Part shown: positions 41,986 to 49,459 of the stretch, one piece after another | Layout of the letters: each line of letters begins with the position of its first letter | How positions within the stretch are numbered: position 1 is the first letter of the stretch | Assembly: GCF_003367505.1 (NCBI RefSeq) | Contig: NZ_PXXX01000013.1 | Coordinates: 124,001-188,000 of the forward strand | Direction: 5' to 3' | From: Lysinibacillus capsici | Lineage (GTDB): Bacteria > Bacillota > Bacilli > Bacillales_A > Planococcaceae | DNA: 64,000 nucleotides | Notes under the pieces: model-generated | Told to the model about the DNA's origin: nothing | The model's input: only the letters and a program-made list of their open reading frames with translations | Database searches by the model: none | Translations under genes and position numbers: made by a program

Positions 41986-42888
41986 TTACAGAATAAGTTG
42001 GTCAACACGTAAAATGAGCTCTGCAATTTCTGGCTTACTTATTTGATCCTCAGCCCCTACTTGATCACCTTTATGACGAAGGTCATCTGTAATTAGACTT
42101 GAAAAAATGATAACAGGAAGCTTTTGAAGATCGGGATGCTCTTTGATTTTTCGTGTTAAATGATGGCCATCCATTTGTGGCATTTCAATATCCGTTACCA
42201 CCAATTGAATATGCTCTGCTATGTCACTACCACTCTTTGCAATTCCCTCTAAGTATTCATAAGCATCGCGGCCATTTTCAAAGAATTCAACATTGTCATA
42301 ACCAGCTTCACTCATAGTATCAAACAGTAATTTACGTAATAACGGTGAATCTTCTGCAATTAAAATTCGCTTTCCAGATCGCTCACGTTTACCGAGCTTT
42401 TTAACAGATTCCACACTAATTCCTGATGCAGGATTGATATCCACCATAATTCTTTCGAAATCTAGTAATAGAATCATTTGCTCATTCTGTTTAATCACAC
42501 CAATTACTTGTGATGTACCCCCTTGATACATATCTGAAGGCTTTTCGATTTGATTCCAAGAAATACGATGAATTTGTGTTACATTATCTACATGGAAAAC
42601 GACACGTTGTTTATTAAATTCTGCGACAATATATTTTTGTTGTGGATTACGCTCAGCACCTTGAATTCCTAATACTCGTAGCATATCTACAACAGGTAAT
42701 ACCTCACCTCTTAATTGAATGATTCCTTCTACATGCGGGTGCGCGTGTGGGATAAACGTTACTGGGATCGGTTGAATAATTTCTTTTACTTTAATAACAT
42801 TGATGCCAAACTTATTGTTTGCTACTTCAAATTCAACAATCTCTAGCTCATTTGTGCCACTTTCTAATAATATTCCTTTATGTTCCAA
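41986..42888 (-). CDS. cheV: CheV, chemotaxis coupling protein with receiver domain
   Basis: The 300-residue protein is a CheW-like coupling domain (about 15-150) fused to a response-regulator receiver domain (about 172-300), with the phosphorylated aspartate in 'VVTDIEMPQMDGH' and the acidic pocket 'ILIAEDSPLL'. CheV couples chemoreceptors to CheA, and phosphorylation of its receiver contributes to adaptation. A TTG start with AAAGGAG about 10 bases upstream is used; no ATG fits. It is transcribed in the same direction as the MFS gene upstream and ends at its own terminator. Confidence 0.93.
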   Translation of the reverse strand: MEHKGILLESGTNELEIVEFEVANNKFGINVIKVKEIIQPIPVTFIPHAHPHVEGIIQLRGEVLPVVDMLRVLGIQGAERNPQQKYIVAEFNKQRVVFHVDNVTQIHRISWNQIEKPSDMYQGGTSQVIGVIKQNEQMILLLDFERIMVDINPASGISVESVKKLGKRERSGKRILIAEDSPLLRKLLFDTMSEAGYDNVEFFENGRDAYEYLEGIAKSGSDIAEHIQLVVTDIEMPQMDGHHLTRKIKEHPDLQKLPVIIFSSLITDDLRHKGDQVGAEDQISKPEIAELILRVDQLIL

Positions 42889-42953
42889 TGCAACCCCGCT
42901 CCTTTCTCTACATCTGTTTATAATTCAATTGTATCATAGGCAATACATTTCTC

Positions 42954-44276
42954 CTACTTGCTATTTCCATTTTTATCATTAACTTTTAGATGTACCAATA
43001 GACCAACGACAGTCATAACGATCAACGTTGATAATGCTACACGACTAGCAATAGTACCATAATCCTTCATCCATAATGTAACAGTTCCATATATAGCTGG
43101 ACCAATAATGGAGGATACTTTACCTGAAAAAGCAAACAACCCAAAAAATTGTCCACGTTTTTCGTTTGGTGATAATTCAATAATATATGTCCGAGATGTC
43201 ACCCACATTGAGCCAAGTGATATACCAAATAGACTACCAGCAAGCCAGAACATCCATTGTGCTGAAGCAAAAACAGCGAATACCAAAGCAACAATCATAA
43301 TAAGTGCAACAATTGTAATGGCACGTTTAGCGCCTATTGATTTCGTAATATACCCAAAGGCAAGTGACCCAATGATTGTTGAGACAGTAGAGACCAAATA
43401 AAGTACAATAAATTGTCCAGAACTAAAGCCAACAATCGTTGTCGCATAAACAGCCATCATAGCAATCGTCGTAGCAATGGCATCATTTAGAAAGAAATAA
43501 GCAATCATAAAGGTAAAGATTGCTTTATATTGCTTCATATCTTTAAATGTTTGAATGATTTCTTTATAACCATCTAAAAACTTTAAGGACTTTCGTTGGG
43601 ACTTTGGGATCGGTGTATCTTTATTAATTAAGAATAATGGCAATGAAAAGAGTAGATACAGAATGGCTGTTGGGATAAATGCTCGATGAAAATCGCTGTT
43701 ACCAACATACAAGTAAACAAGTAATCCAAAAAGTGTACCAAGATACCCGATTGCAACACCATACCCTGAAATGAGCGGCATCTCTTCTTTTGTCCCTAGA
43801 TCACCCATCATAGAATCGTAAAATACTAAACTTGAATTAAAGAAAAATTTTGCTATGACAAAACTTGCAACTACCAAAAATAAACTAAGAGGCACACCAG
43901 AGTAATTGACAGTGGTTTGTGCATTAGCAAATATTCCCATAATAAATGTAAATAGAATAGATATGGATGCAAACCATACAATAAATCTCTTTTTATAACC
44001 TGTGTTATCAATCCACACACCGAAAAGGGGTGAAAAGATAACGAGCAACAAGCTTGCAATGGCATTTGCATAAGATATAAAGGTGCTCGCAACTTGTTGC
44101 ATGACTTCATTTGTTCCTAAAACCTCATCCATGTAAAAGGGAAAAAATATTGTATTTATATTTGAAGAAAAAATTGTATTCGCAAAATCATAAAATGCCC
44201 ATGAAAGTATCGGTAATGATAAATAAATGGCTAATTGACTTCGATGTTGTACGTCTATAGCTGTACTCTTCTTCAT
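42954..44276 (-). CDS. UMF1-type MFS transporter
   Basis: The 440-residue protein has about 12 membrane segments. 'LSWAFYDFANTIFSSNINT' near the N-terminus is the signature of the UMF1 (Atg22-like) branch, and 'GVWIDNTGYKKRFIVWF' is the MFS loop 2-3 motif. Substrate is unknown; the branch includes proteins linked to amino-acid efflux in yeast vacuoles. GAGGG precedes the ATG at 44276, while the open frame continues to 44309. Confidence 0.85.
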   Translation of the reverse strand: MKKSTAIDVQHRSQLAIYLSLPILSWAFYDFANTIFSSNINTIFFPFYMDEVLGTNEVMQQVASTFISYANAIASLLLVIFSPLFGVWIDNTGYKKRFIVWFASISILFTFIMGIFANAQTTVNYSGVPLSLFLVVASFVIAKFFFNSSLVFYDSMMGDLGTKEEMPLISGYGVAIGYLGTLFGLLVYLYVGNSDFHRAFIPTAILYLLFSLPLFLINKDTPIPKSQRKSLKFLDGYKEIIQTFKDMKQYKAIFTFMIAYFFLNDAIATTIAMMAVYATTIVGFSSGQFIVLYLVSTVSTIIGSLAFGYITKSIGAKRAITIVALIMIVALVFAVFASAQWMFWLAGSLFGISLGSMWVTSRTYIIELSPNEKRGQFFGLFAFSGKVSSIIGPAIYGTVTLWMKDYGTIASRVALSTLIVMTVVGLLVHLKVNDKNGNSK

Positions 44277-44441
44277 AAAACCCTCCTCTCCATTCTCTAT
44301 AATAAACAATTAATTTCTCTCTGAAATAAAAAATACCTTTTTTTAAAGAAAATTAATATTATTTACAATATAACAGTAAATTCACTGAAAAATAACTGCC
44401 AAATGGTCGATAATTGAACGCTTATTTTCTGTGTAAAACCA

Positions 44442-44480
44442 AAAAAGGTATTCAAGCCCCTCGCTTGAATACCTTTTTAT
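44442..44480 (-). terminator. terminator of the HxlR gene
   Basis: AAAAAGGTATTCAAGC pairs with GCTTGAATACCTTTTT around a 6-base loop, a 16-bp stem that ends in T on the minus strand. Confidence 0.92.
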
Positions 44481-44800
44481 CATTCTATATCTATGGTTAC
44501 CCATTCAGAGGACCATTGCTCAATCGCTTTTAGCACAGGTGCAATAGCATAACCCTTTTCTGTAAGTTCATACTCAATGAAAACTGGTGTTGATGGAATT
44601 ACTGTACGTAGCACTATTTGCTCAGTCTCTAATTCCTTTAAACGTTCTGTTAATACACGACTACTAATATTCAACTGATTTTTAATGGTCGAATACCTTT
44701 GCGGACCATCTAATAGCTGATAAATAAGTAGCGTATTCCAACGATGATTTAATATCATGAGTGCTTTTTCAAATCGCGGACAAATATTTTTTTGATCCAA
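44480..44800 (-). CDS. HxlR-family (YodB-like) redox/aldehyde-sensing regulator
   Basis: The 106-residue protein is a single HxlR winged-helix domain ('NHRWNTLLIYQLLDGPQRYSTIKNQL', 'SSRVLTERLKELETEQIV'). It has one cysteine near the N-terminus (Cys7, in 'NICPRFEKA'), the position at which YodB-type members sense quinones and disulfide stress. It is divergent from a DoxX gene, as YodB in B. subtilis controls the DoxX protein CatD. A TTG start has GGGGGG at 7 bases. Direct repeats between the genes are its probable site. Confidence 0.88.
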   Translation of the reverse strand: MDQKNICPRFEKALMILNHRWNTLLIYQLLDGPQRYSTIKNQLNISSRVLTERLKELETEQIVLRTVIPSTPVFIEYELTEKGYAIAPVLKAIEQWSSEWVTIDIE

Positions 44801-44866
44801 ATGACTTCCCCCCTTTGTATATTAGTTCCTATTTAAGAGTATATCACTTTTTAAAAAAACTTGTTC

Positions 44867-44921
44867 TAAAAATACATTAAGTTACTTGACAAAAGTTGTT
44901 TTTAAAAATAAACTAAGTTAC
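44867..44921. promoter_or_regulatory. direct repeats and promoter between hxlR and doxX
   Basis: Two 19-bp copies of TAAAAATA(C/A)A(T/C)TAAGTTAC occur at 44867-44885 and 44903-44921 (17 of 19 identical, 36 bp apart). Between them TTGACA (44886-44891) is followed after 17 bases by TAAACT (44909-44914). Copy two covers the -10 and copy one abuts the -35, as expected for a repressor. Confidence 0.6.
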
Positions 44922-44958
44922 GAATTGTAAGCAAAAAAAGATAAGGAGTTACTTTATT

Positions 44959-45351
44959 ATGCAAAATATTGGTTCAACAATTTTACGTATCGTTCTAGGC
45001 GTTATTTTTGCAGTGCATGGTTTTCAAAAATTTCAAGGTGGCATTAGCTATACAGCTGACTTCTTTGATAGCCTAGGTATACCAGGATTTATGGCGTATA
45101 TCGTGGCAATTATTGAATTAGTTGGAGGAATTGCAATTATTTTAGGTTTAGCAACAAGAATATTTGGTGCTTTATTAACCATTACAATGATTGTGGCGAT
45201 CTTTACAGCAAAACTTAGCATCGGCTTTATCGGGGCAGATGGATTGGCTGGTTATGAATTAGATTTAGCTTTAGGTGCAATAGCTCTTTACTTTACTCTC
45301 GCAGGCGCATCCAGCTTCTCACTGGATTCTCAACTTTTCGGGAAAGAGTAA
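44959..45351 (+). CDS. DoxX-family membrane protein (CatD-like)
   Basis: The 130-residue protein has four membrane helices with DoxX signatures 'GVIFAVHGFQKF' and 'AIIELVGGIAIILGLATR'. In B. subtilis the DoxX protein CatD (YfiD) works with a catechol dioxygenase and is repressed by YodB. No dioxygenase gene is adjacent here. It is divergent from an HxlR-family regulator and preceded by direct-repeat operator candidates. A role in quinone or thiol stress is likely from family and position only. Confidence 0.87.
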   Translation: MQNIGSTILRIVLGVIFAVHGFQKFQGGISYTADFFDSLGIPGFMAYIVAIIELVGGIAIILGLATRIFGALLTITMIVAIFTAKLSIGFIGADGLAGYELDLALGAIALYFTLAGASSFSLDSQLFGKE

Positions 45352-45357
45352 AACAAA

Positions 45358-45397
45358 AAACCTGAAGGTCTCCCATTTAAGGAGCCTTCAGGTTTCC
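45358..45397. terminator. terminator between doxX and ykwC
   Basis: AAACCTGAAGG pairs with CCTTCAGGTTT, extended by CTCC/GGAG. On the minus strand it ends in six T, so it mainly ends ykwC, and may also serve doxX. Confidence 0.85.
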
Positions 45398-45418
45398 TAT
45401 TCAGAATCCCATCGCGAA

Positions 45419-46285
45419 TTATTTATAATACTTTAAGAGTGCTTGTGTACCATTATCACCATAGCCTGCTGCGATTAATTTCTCATACATTTCATAGGCT
45501 AATGCAAGTCCTGGTAATGTTATGCCCATTTTGTTTGATTCGTCTAAAGCTATTTTCATATCCTTTACAAAATGTTTAATATAAAAGCCTGGTGCAAAAT
45601 CTTCTTTTATCATACGTGGGGCTAAATTGCTTAAAGACCATGAACCTGCTGCACCTGAAGAGATCGATTGTAAAACGGTAGGTAAATCTAATCCTGCCTT
45701 TAGTCCATAAGCTAGTGATTCACACACGCCAATCATACCAGAGGCAATAACAATTTGATTGCACATCTTTGCATGCTGCCCAGCTCCTGCTTCACCCTGA
45801 TAAATTATATTTTCTCCAAATTGCTTCATAATTGGCAATACCTTGTCGTATGTGACCTGATCGCCACCAATCATGATAGACAAAGTGCCATTTTGAGCAC
45901 CAATATCCCCACCTGAAACAGGGGCGTCTAAAGCCTCTACACCGATGGATTGAGCATACATATAAATTTTCTTTGCTAAAGATGGCTCTGAAGTCGTCAT
46001 ATCAATGACAATATTGCCTTGTTCTGCTGTTTGGAAGAGGCCATTTTCCCCAAAATATACTTCCTCTACATCTGAAGGATAGCCAACCATTGTAAAGGCA
46101 ATTTCATGATTTTTAAATGCTTCAGCAGGTGAGCTTGCCCATGACGCCCCTAAGGCAACAAGAGGCTCTGCTTTTTCTTGCGTACGAGTATAGACGGTTA
46201 CTTCATGACCATTTTTTAGTAAATGCTTAATAATACTAGCACCCATTACTCCAGTTCCAATAAATGCAATACGTTTCTTTGTCAT
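45419..46285 (-). CDS. ykwC: YkwC, beta-hydroxyacid dehydrogenase (3-hydroxyisobutyrate dehydrogenase family)
   Basis: The 288-residue protein matches B. subtilis YkwC: NAD motif 'FIGTGVMGASII', substrate motif 'DAPVSGGDIGA', 'GAAGSWSLSNLAPRM' and catalytic lysine in 'HAKMCNQI'. The open frame goes to 46336, but AAAGGAG precedes the ATG at 46285, which gives the family N-terminus. Substrate of YkwC is not settled; 3-hydroxyisobutyrate-like acids are likely. It is the second such enzyme in the window, with the intact DAPVSGG motif that the mmsB-like protein lacks. Confidence 0.9.
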   Translation of the reverse strand: MTKKRIAFIGTGVMGASIIKHLLKNGHEVTVYTRTQEKAEPLVALGASWASSPAEAFKNHEIAFTMVGYPSDVEEVYFGENGLFQTAEQGNIVIDMTTSEPSLAKKIYMYAQSIGVEALDAPVSGGDIGAQNGTLSIMIGGDQVTYDKVLPIMKQFGENIIYQGEAGAGQHAKMCNQIVIASGMIGVCESLAYGLKAGLDLPTVLQSISSGAAGSWSLSNLAPRMIKEDFAPGFYIKHFVKDMKIALDESNKMGITLPGLALAYEMYEKLIAAGYGDNGTQALLKYYK

Positions 46286-46436
46286 ATGTACATGCTCCTT
46301 TGTTCTAGAATGTCTGTACTCTCCGTGAGAGTCCAACTCTATATCTTTTCAGTTTAGGTGAAGGAATGAAATAATTCAAACTCTTCCCACAACTTGTACT
46401 AAAATTTATATGTAGGGCATATATACCGAATAAGCA

Positions 46437-46473
46437 AAAAAAAGAGAGCAAGTGATTGGGGGATCACTGCTCT
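46437..46473 (-). terminator. terminator of the Spo0E-like gene
   Basis: On the minus strand AGAGCA(G)TGAT pairs with ATCAC(T)TGCTCT around a short loop, followed by eight T. Confidence 0.85.
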
Positions 46474-46585
46474 AAAGGGGGAAATGAGAATGTTGCTGTG
46501 TTCATAGTAAGTTATTCCCCATTGAAATGCATTTTAAACATATATGTTAAAATGTTTTTTACTCTGAATACTGGAACAATCTTTT

Positions 46586-46762
46586 TTAGTCTTCTTGATC
46601 TTTTTCTTCTTCAAATGCCATCTGTCTATAATAAGTATTCATTAACTGATCTAATCTGCGACTCAGTTGAATGGTTTTTGCATTTTGTAACCCGTTTTCT
46701 ACACCTGAGCGAATCATCATCTCACGAGTTTGTTCCATTTGTTTCAAGAGTAGATTGACCAT
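46586..46762 (-). CDS. Spo0E-family aspartyl-phosphate phosphatase (58 residues)
   Basis: A 58-residue frame with GGAGGG 8 bases before its ATG and a strong terminator downstream. The sequence is a pair of helices with the family motif 'LSRRLDQLM' (Ser34, Leu37, Asp38, Leu40), the S-x-x-L-D-x-L-I/M signature of Spo0E-like proteins, preceded by 'MIRSGVENGLQNAKTI'. Spo0E phosphatases dephosphorylate Spo0A-P and delay sporulation. It lies near a soluble sporulation-type histidine kinase. Its small size makes it easy to miss in annotation. Confidence 0.85.
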   Translation of the reverse strand: MVNLLLKQMEQTREMMIRSGVENGLQNAKTIQLSRRLDQLMNTYYRQMAFEEEKDQED

Positions 46763-46854
46763 TCATACAACCCTCCACACACAAATAATCATACCATTAT
46801 TATACATTTATATTTCATTTCTTACAGCATTAACTTACGACAATGTTCGACAAA

Positions 46855-47043
46855 TTAACTTCTTGGTGTTTCAGTATAAGTATAGATAATTCGCCCATTT
46901 TGCTTGGCCTCACCTCTATAATGTTTAAATAATGGGTGTTTTACAAGAATTTCACGAAATTCGTAAAATTCTTCCTTTTGAATTTCAATACTTTCTCTTT
47001 CCCCATTTTGTAATTGTTTAAGCATATTTTCGTATTTTTCCAT
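46855..47043 (-). CDS. small protein of unknown function (62 residues)
   Basis: The protein is charged, with a central aromatic stretch ('EEFYEFREILVKHPLFKHY') and a short basic tail ('NGRIIYTYTET'); no membrane segment or cysteine. GAGGA precedes the ATG at about 9 bases. It lies between the Spo0E-like gene and ykvS. I do not recognise a family; the compact composition suggests a folded, perhaps nucleic-acid- or protein-binding, product. Confidence 0.6.
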   Translation of the reverse strand: MEKYENMLKQLQNGERESIEIQKEEFYEFREILVKHPLFKHYRGEAKQNGRIIYTYTETPRS

Positions 47044-47166
47044 GAACTTTATTCCTCTCTTTGCCTCATTTGTGTAATAAATTATGAATTATTTAAAAAA
47101 AGCTTTACGTTTACCAATTTTTCATGCAAACTGTATATTATTAGTCGATGAAGGAGCTGACTGTCT

Positions 47167-47355
47167 GTGAAAATAGCTGAAGTTGGAAATATTATCGAGT
47201 TTAAAAATGGTCTCCAAGGTATTGTAGAAAAGGTAAATGAAAATTCGGTGATCGTTAACTTAACATATATGGAGAATTTTGATTCCCTTGAAATTGAAGA
47301 AAAAACGGTCGTCAATCATAAACGATATAAAATTTTATATACTAATGAAGCTTAA
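47167..47355 (+). CDS. ykvS: YkvS-like DUF2187 protein
   Basis: The 62-residue protein matches the DUF2187 family, including B. subtilis YkvS: 'EVGNIIEFKNGLQGIVEKVNENSVIV' and 'EEKTVVNHKRYKI'. The compact beta-barrel-like KOW-type pattern suggests a nucleic-acid-binding role, but function is unknown. The start is a GTG with GAAGGAG about 10 bases before. A terminator follows. Confidence 0.85.
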   Translation: MKIAEVGNIIEFKNGLQGIVEKVNENSVIVNLTYMENFDSLEIEEKTVVNHKRYKILYTNEA

Positions 47356-47362
47356 TAGTCTG

Positions 47363-47407
47363 AATAGTCCCTATTTGTCTTAATAGATGATAAGGGACTA
47401 TTTTTTT
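47363..47407 (+). terminator. terminator of ykvS
   Basis: AATAGTCCCT pairs with AGGGACTATT across a roughly 19-base loop, then seven T. Confidence 0.85.
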
Positions 47408-47434
47408 GATAAGATTAAGGTATGGAGGTCGAAT

Positions 47435-48052
47435 ATGCTAATAAATTCGAAACAAACAATACTATTTCTCCTTTCTTTATTATTCGTTTATGGTATGCTT
47501 GCTTTTACCTTTGCTAACCAAGCTGTATTTTGGTACATGTATGCATTCACTCTACTAGTATGTATTGCCATTGCCATCTTAGCTGGCTCCATTGAAGATC
47601 AATTACCTACATGGCAATTTTTACTCTTTGGTATTGGATACGGTACCATCACATATGGTATTATTCGCTTTGGTTACTGGCTCGCTCCATATATTAATAA
47701 TAACTTAGTACAATCCGTTCAAAAATTTTTAGCAAGCTACGGACCACAAAATATTTGGCACTATGTTTTACTCGTATTTATCGTTGCCATAGGTGAAGAA
47801 TTATTTTGGCGTGGTTATATCCAACAACAGTTAAAACGTTTTATGCGCCCACCGCTGGCTGTCATAGTTACCGCAGTATTATGTGCTGTATCAATTGCCC
47901 TTAGCGGATTTATGCTTGGTGTCATTGCTGCATTGGTAACAAGCATTATTTGGGGCTTCTTATATGAATGGCGTAAAAGTATGCCACTTGTTATTGTAGC
48001 TCATGTCGTTTTTGTACTATTATTATTTTTAGTGTTGCCGTTAACATCATAA
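47435..48052 (+). CDS. CPBP-family intramembrane metalloprotease
   Basis: The 205-residue membrane protein has about six hydrophobic helices. The family motifs are 'EELFWRGYI' (two glutamates and an arginine, about residue 127-135) and a C-terminal 'VAHVVFVLLLF' histidine; the middle motif is 'WGFLYEW' rather than the common FxxxH, so one metal ligand may be missing. CPBP proteins (Abi2-like) act in prenyl CAAX-type processing or bacteriocin self-immunity. The start at 47435 follows GGAGG by 6 bases. Confidence 0.82.
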   Translation: MLINSKQTILFLLSLLFVYGMLAFTFANQAVFWYMYAFTLLVCIAIAILAGSIEDQLPTWQFLLFGIGYGTITYGIIRFGYWLAPYINNNLVQSVQKFLASYGPQNIWHYVLLVFIVAIGEELFWRGYIQQQLKRFMRPPLAVIVTAVLCAVSIALSGFMLGVIAALVTSIIWGFLYEWRKSMPLVIVAHVVFVLLLFLVLPLTS

Positions 48053-48113
48053 CATTAATATTTGGAAACATTTTATCTTTACTAACGTTTAATTTAGAAA
48101 AGGAGGGTTTTTT

Positions 48114-48806
48114 ATGCAAAAAAAATTAGTTTCTATTCTTGCATTATTACTAACAGCCGTATTAGTTGTAGGGTGTAATACATCTGATAAAACAGGGGAT
48201 TCAGATGCTCAACAAAATGAGCCATCAAATACTGCTGCCGATCAAAAACCATCTGGAGATGATACAGCAGGTGAATCAAATGAGGAAGAAGAAGATACAC
48301 CTGCATCAAATGATACAAATACAGAGGATGCTTCTAAACAGCCTCAACAAGATGTAAAATACGTCCAAAAAGGTGTAGATAAAACTGAAAAGGCAACTGA
48401 ATCAGCAAGTGTTGATCAAAGCTATAAACTACAACAGCTTCCTGGTTTTACACTGACACAAGAAGAGCCTGGTAAAGACATGTTAGTGTCCAATGATGAT
48501 GACGAAGTGTTTATGCGTATTGAAACAATTGAAGCTTCACAATCGAGCTTTGAAGAAGTAAAAACAACTATGCAAGATTATATGAACGCAGTGGGTGAAA
48601 CAGTAGCTCTAACTGCTGAGGAATTAGCAGCATTTAAAGATGTTCAAAATATCGAGGGGTATGTTGTGGACTTCGACACTGAGAAAGTAATTGGGGTTGT
48701 CCTTGAGAAAGATGGTCTCATTACAAAATTCACTATTCATGATAATGATGAACAAGATTTAACAGATGCTATGCTTAATATGGCAGCAACTATATCTAAA
48801 AAATAA
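48114..48806 (+). CDS. lipoprotein of unknown function
   Basis: The 230-residue protein has a lipoprotein signal peptide with lipobox 'LVVGC' (Cys about 21), then an acidic, low-complexity Asp/Glu/Ser/Asn/Gln/Thr linker up to about residue 100 and a globular C-terminal domain of about 125 residues. The domain reads as a mixed alpha/beta fold ('FTLTQEEPGKDMLVSNDDDEVFMRIE'). GGAGGG precedes the ATG. It follows the CPBP gene by 61 bases, probably one transcript. The family is not recognised. Confidence 0.8.
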   Translation: MQKKLVSILALLLTAVLVVGCNTSDKTGDSDAQQNEPSNTAADQKPSGDDTAGESNEEEEDTPASNDTNTEDASKQPQQDVKYVQKGVDKTEKATESASVDQSYKLQQLPGFTLTQEEPGKDMLVSNDDDEVFMRIETIEASQSSFEEVKTTMQDYMNAVGETVALTAEELAAFKDVQNIEGYVVDFDTEKVIGVVLEKDGLITKFTIHDNDEQDLTDAMLNMAATISKK

Positions 48807-48815
48807 TAAAATGCT

Positions 48816-48844
48816 AAGGACGATAGACATAGTCTATCGTCCTT
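48816..48844 (+). terminator. hairpin after the lipoprotein gene
   Basis: A perfect 13-bp stem (AAGGACGATAGAC and complement, 3-base loop) 10 bases after the stop. It has few T downstream, so a second hairpin at 48857 may finish the job. Confidence 0.75.
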
Positions 48845-48856
48845 CTATTTGATCAC

Positions 48857-48892
48857 AAAAAAGTTGTCTCAAATCAATGAGACAACTTTTTT
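48857..48892. terminator. bidirectional terminator between lipoprotein and mhqR
   Basis: A 15-bp perfect stem (AAAAAAGTTGTCTCA and complement, 6-base loop) with T or A tracts on both sides. It overlaps the last codon of mhqR. Confidence 0.9.
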
Positions 48893-49337
48893 AATAAGAT
48901 AGGTCTTTGATAGAAAGGCCAATTTTCTTCAATAACGTAATAGCTTGTTCTTTTTCTTCTGGGGATAGTACACTCATTAATTCATGCAAATGCTGTTCGT
49001 GTTTTGGGAACAGCTCTCCCATAAAAGCTTCACCTTCAGGGGTGATTTCTGCATACGTAACACGACGATCAGCAGGACAAGATACTCGTAATAAGTAACC
49101 TCTCTTCTCTAGCTTATCAATGACATACGTAATAGACCCACTGGCTAACAAAATTTTATTGCCAATTTGCTGTAATGGCTGTCTTCCTTTATGATAGAGA
49201 AGTTCTAGAACAGCAAATTCAGTTGGGTTTAAACCATTATCCTGAAATAATTGATGTGTTGTTTCATTAATTGCTTTTAGTGCACGTGATAATACAATAT
49301 ATAATTTTAAAGATTGTTTTAGATCTTCTGACGGCAT
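48891..49337 (-). CDS. mhqR: MhqR-like MarR-family repressor
   Basis: The 148-residue protein matches B. subtilis MhqR (YkvE), which represses hydroquinone-specific dioxygenase and azoreductase genes and senses catechols/quinones. The winged helix contains 'NPTEFAVLELLYHKGRQPLQQIGNKILLASGSITYVIDKLEKRGYL', here cited in parts: NPTEFAVLELLYHKG and SITYVIDKLEKRGY; the wing 'CPADRRVTYAEIT' carries the single cysteine. No mhq target genes are in the window. The neighbour upstream is a histidine kinase, as in B. subtilis where kinD is next to mhqR. Confidence 0.85.
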   Translation of the reverse strand: MPSEDLKQSLKLYIVLSRALKAINETTHQLFQDNGLNPTEFAVLELLYHKGRQPLQQIGNKILLASGSITYVIDKLEKRGYLLRVSCPADRRVTYAEITPEGEAFMGELFPKHEQHLHELMSVLSPEEKEQAITLLKKIGLSIKDLSY

Positions 49338-49459
49338 ATTCTTTTCCTCTCACTTCGCTCTTTATACATGACATTATAGCGACATTAGAAAAGCATTGTC
49401 AAAAGCAATATATGATTTAGAAGGTTTTGTTGTTCATTATGCAACCATTTTTACTTTCT

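Noticed and set aside
46456-46758. 100-residue plus-strand frame
   Set aside because: It runs antisense to the Spo0E-like gene, has no credible ribosome binding site, and crosses the terminator at 46437-46473.
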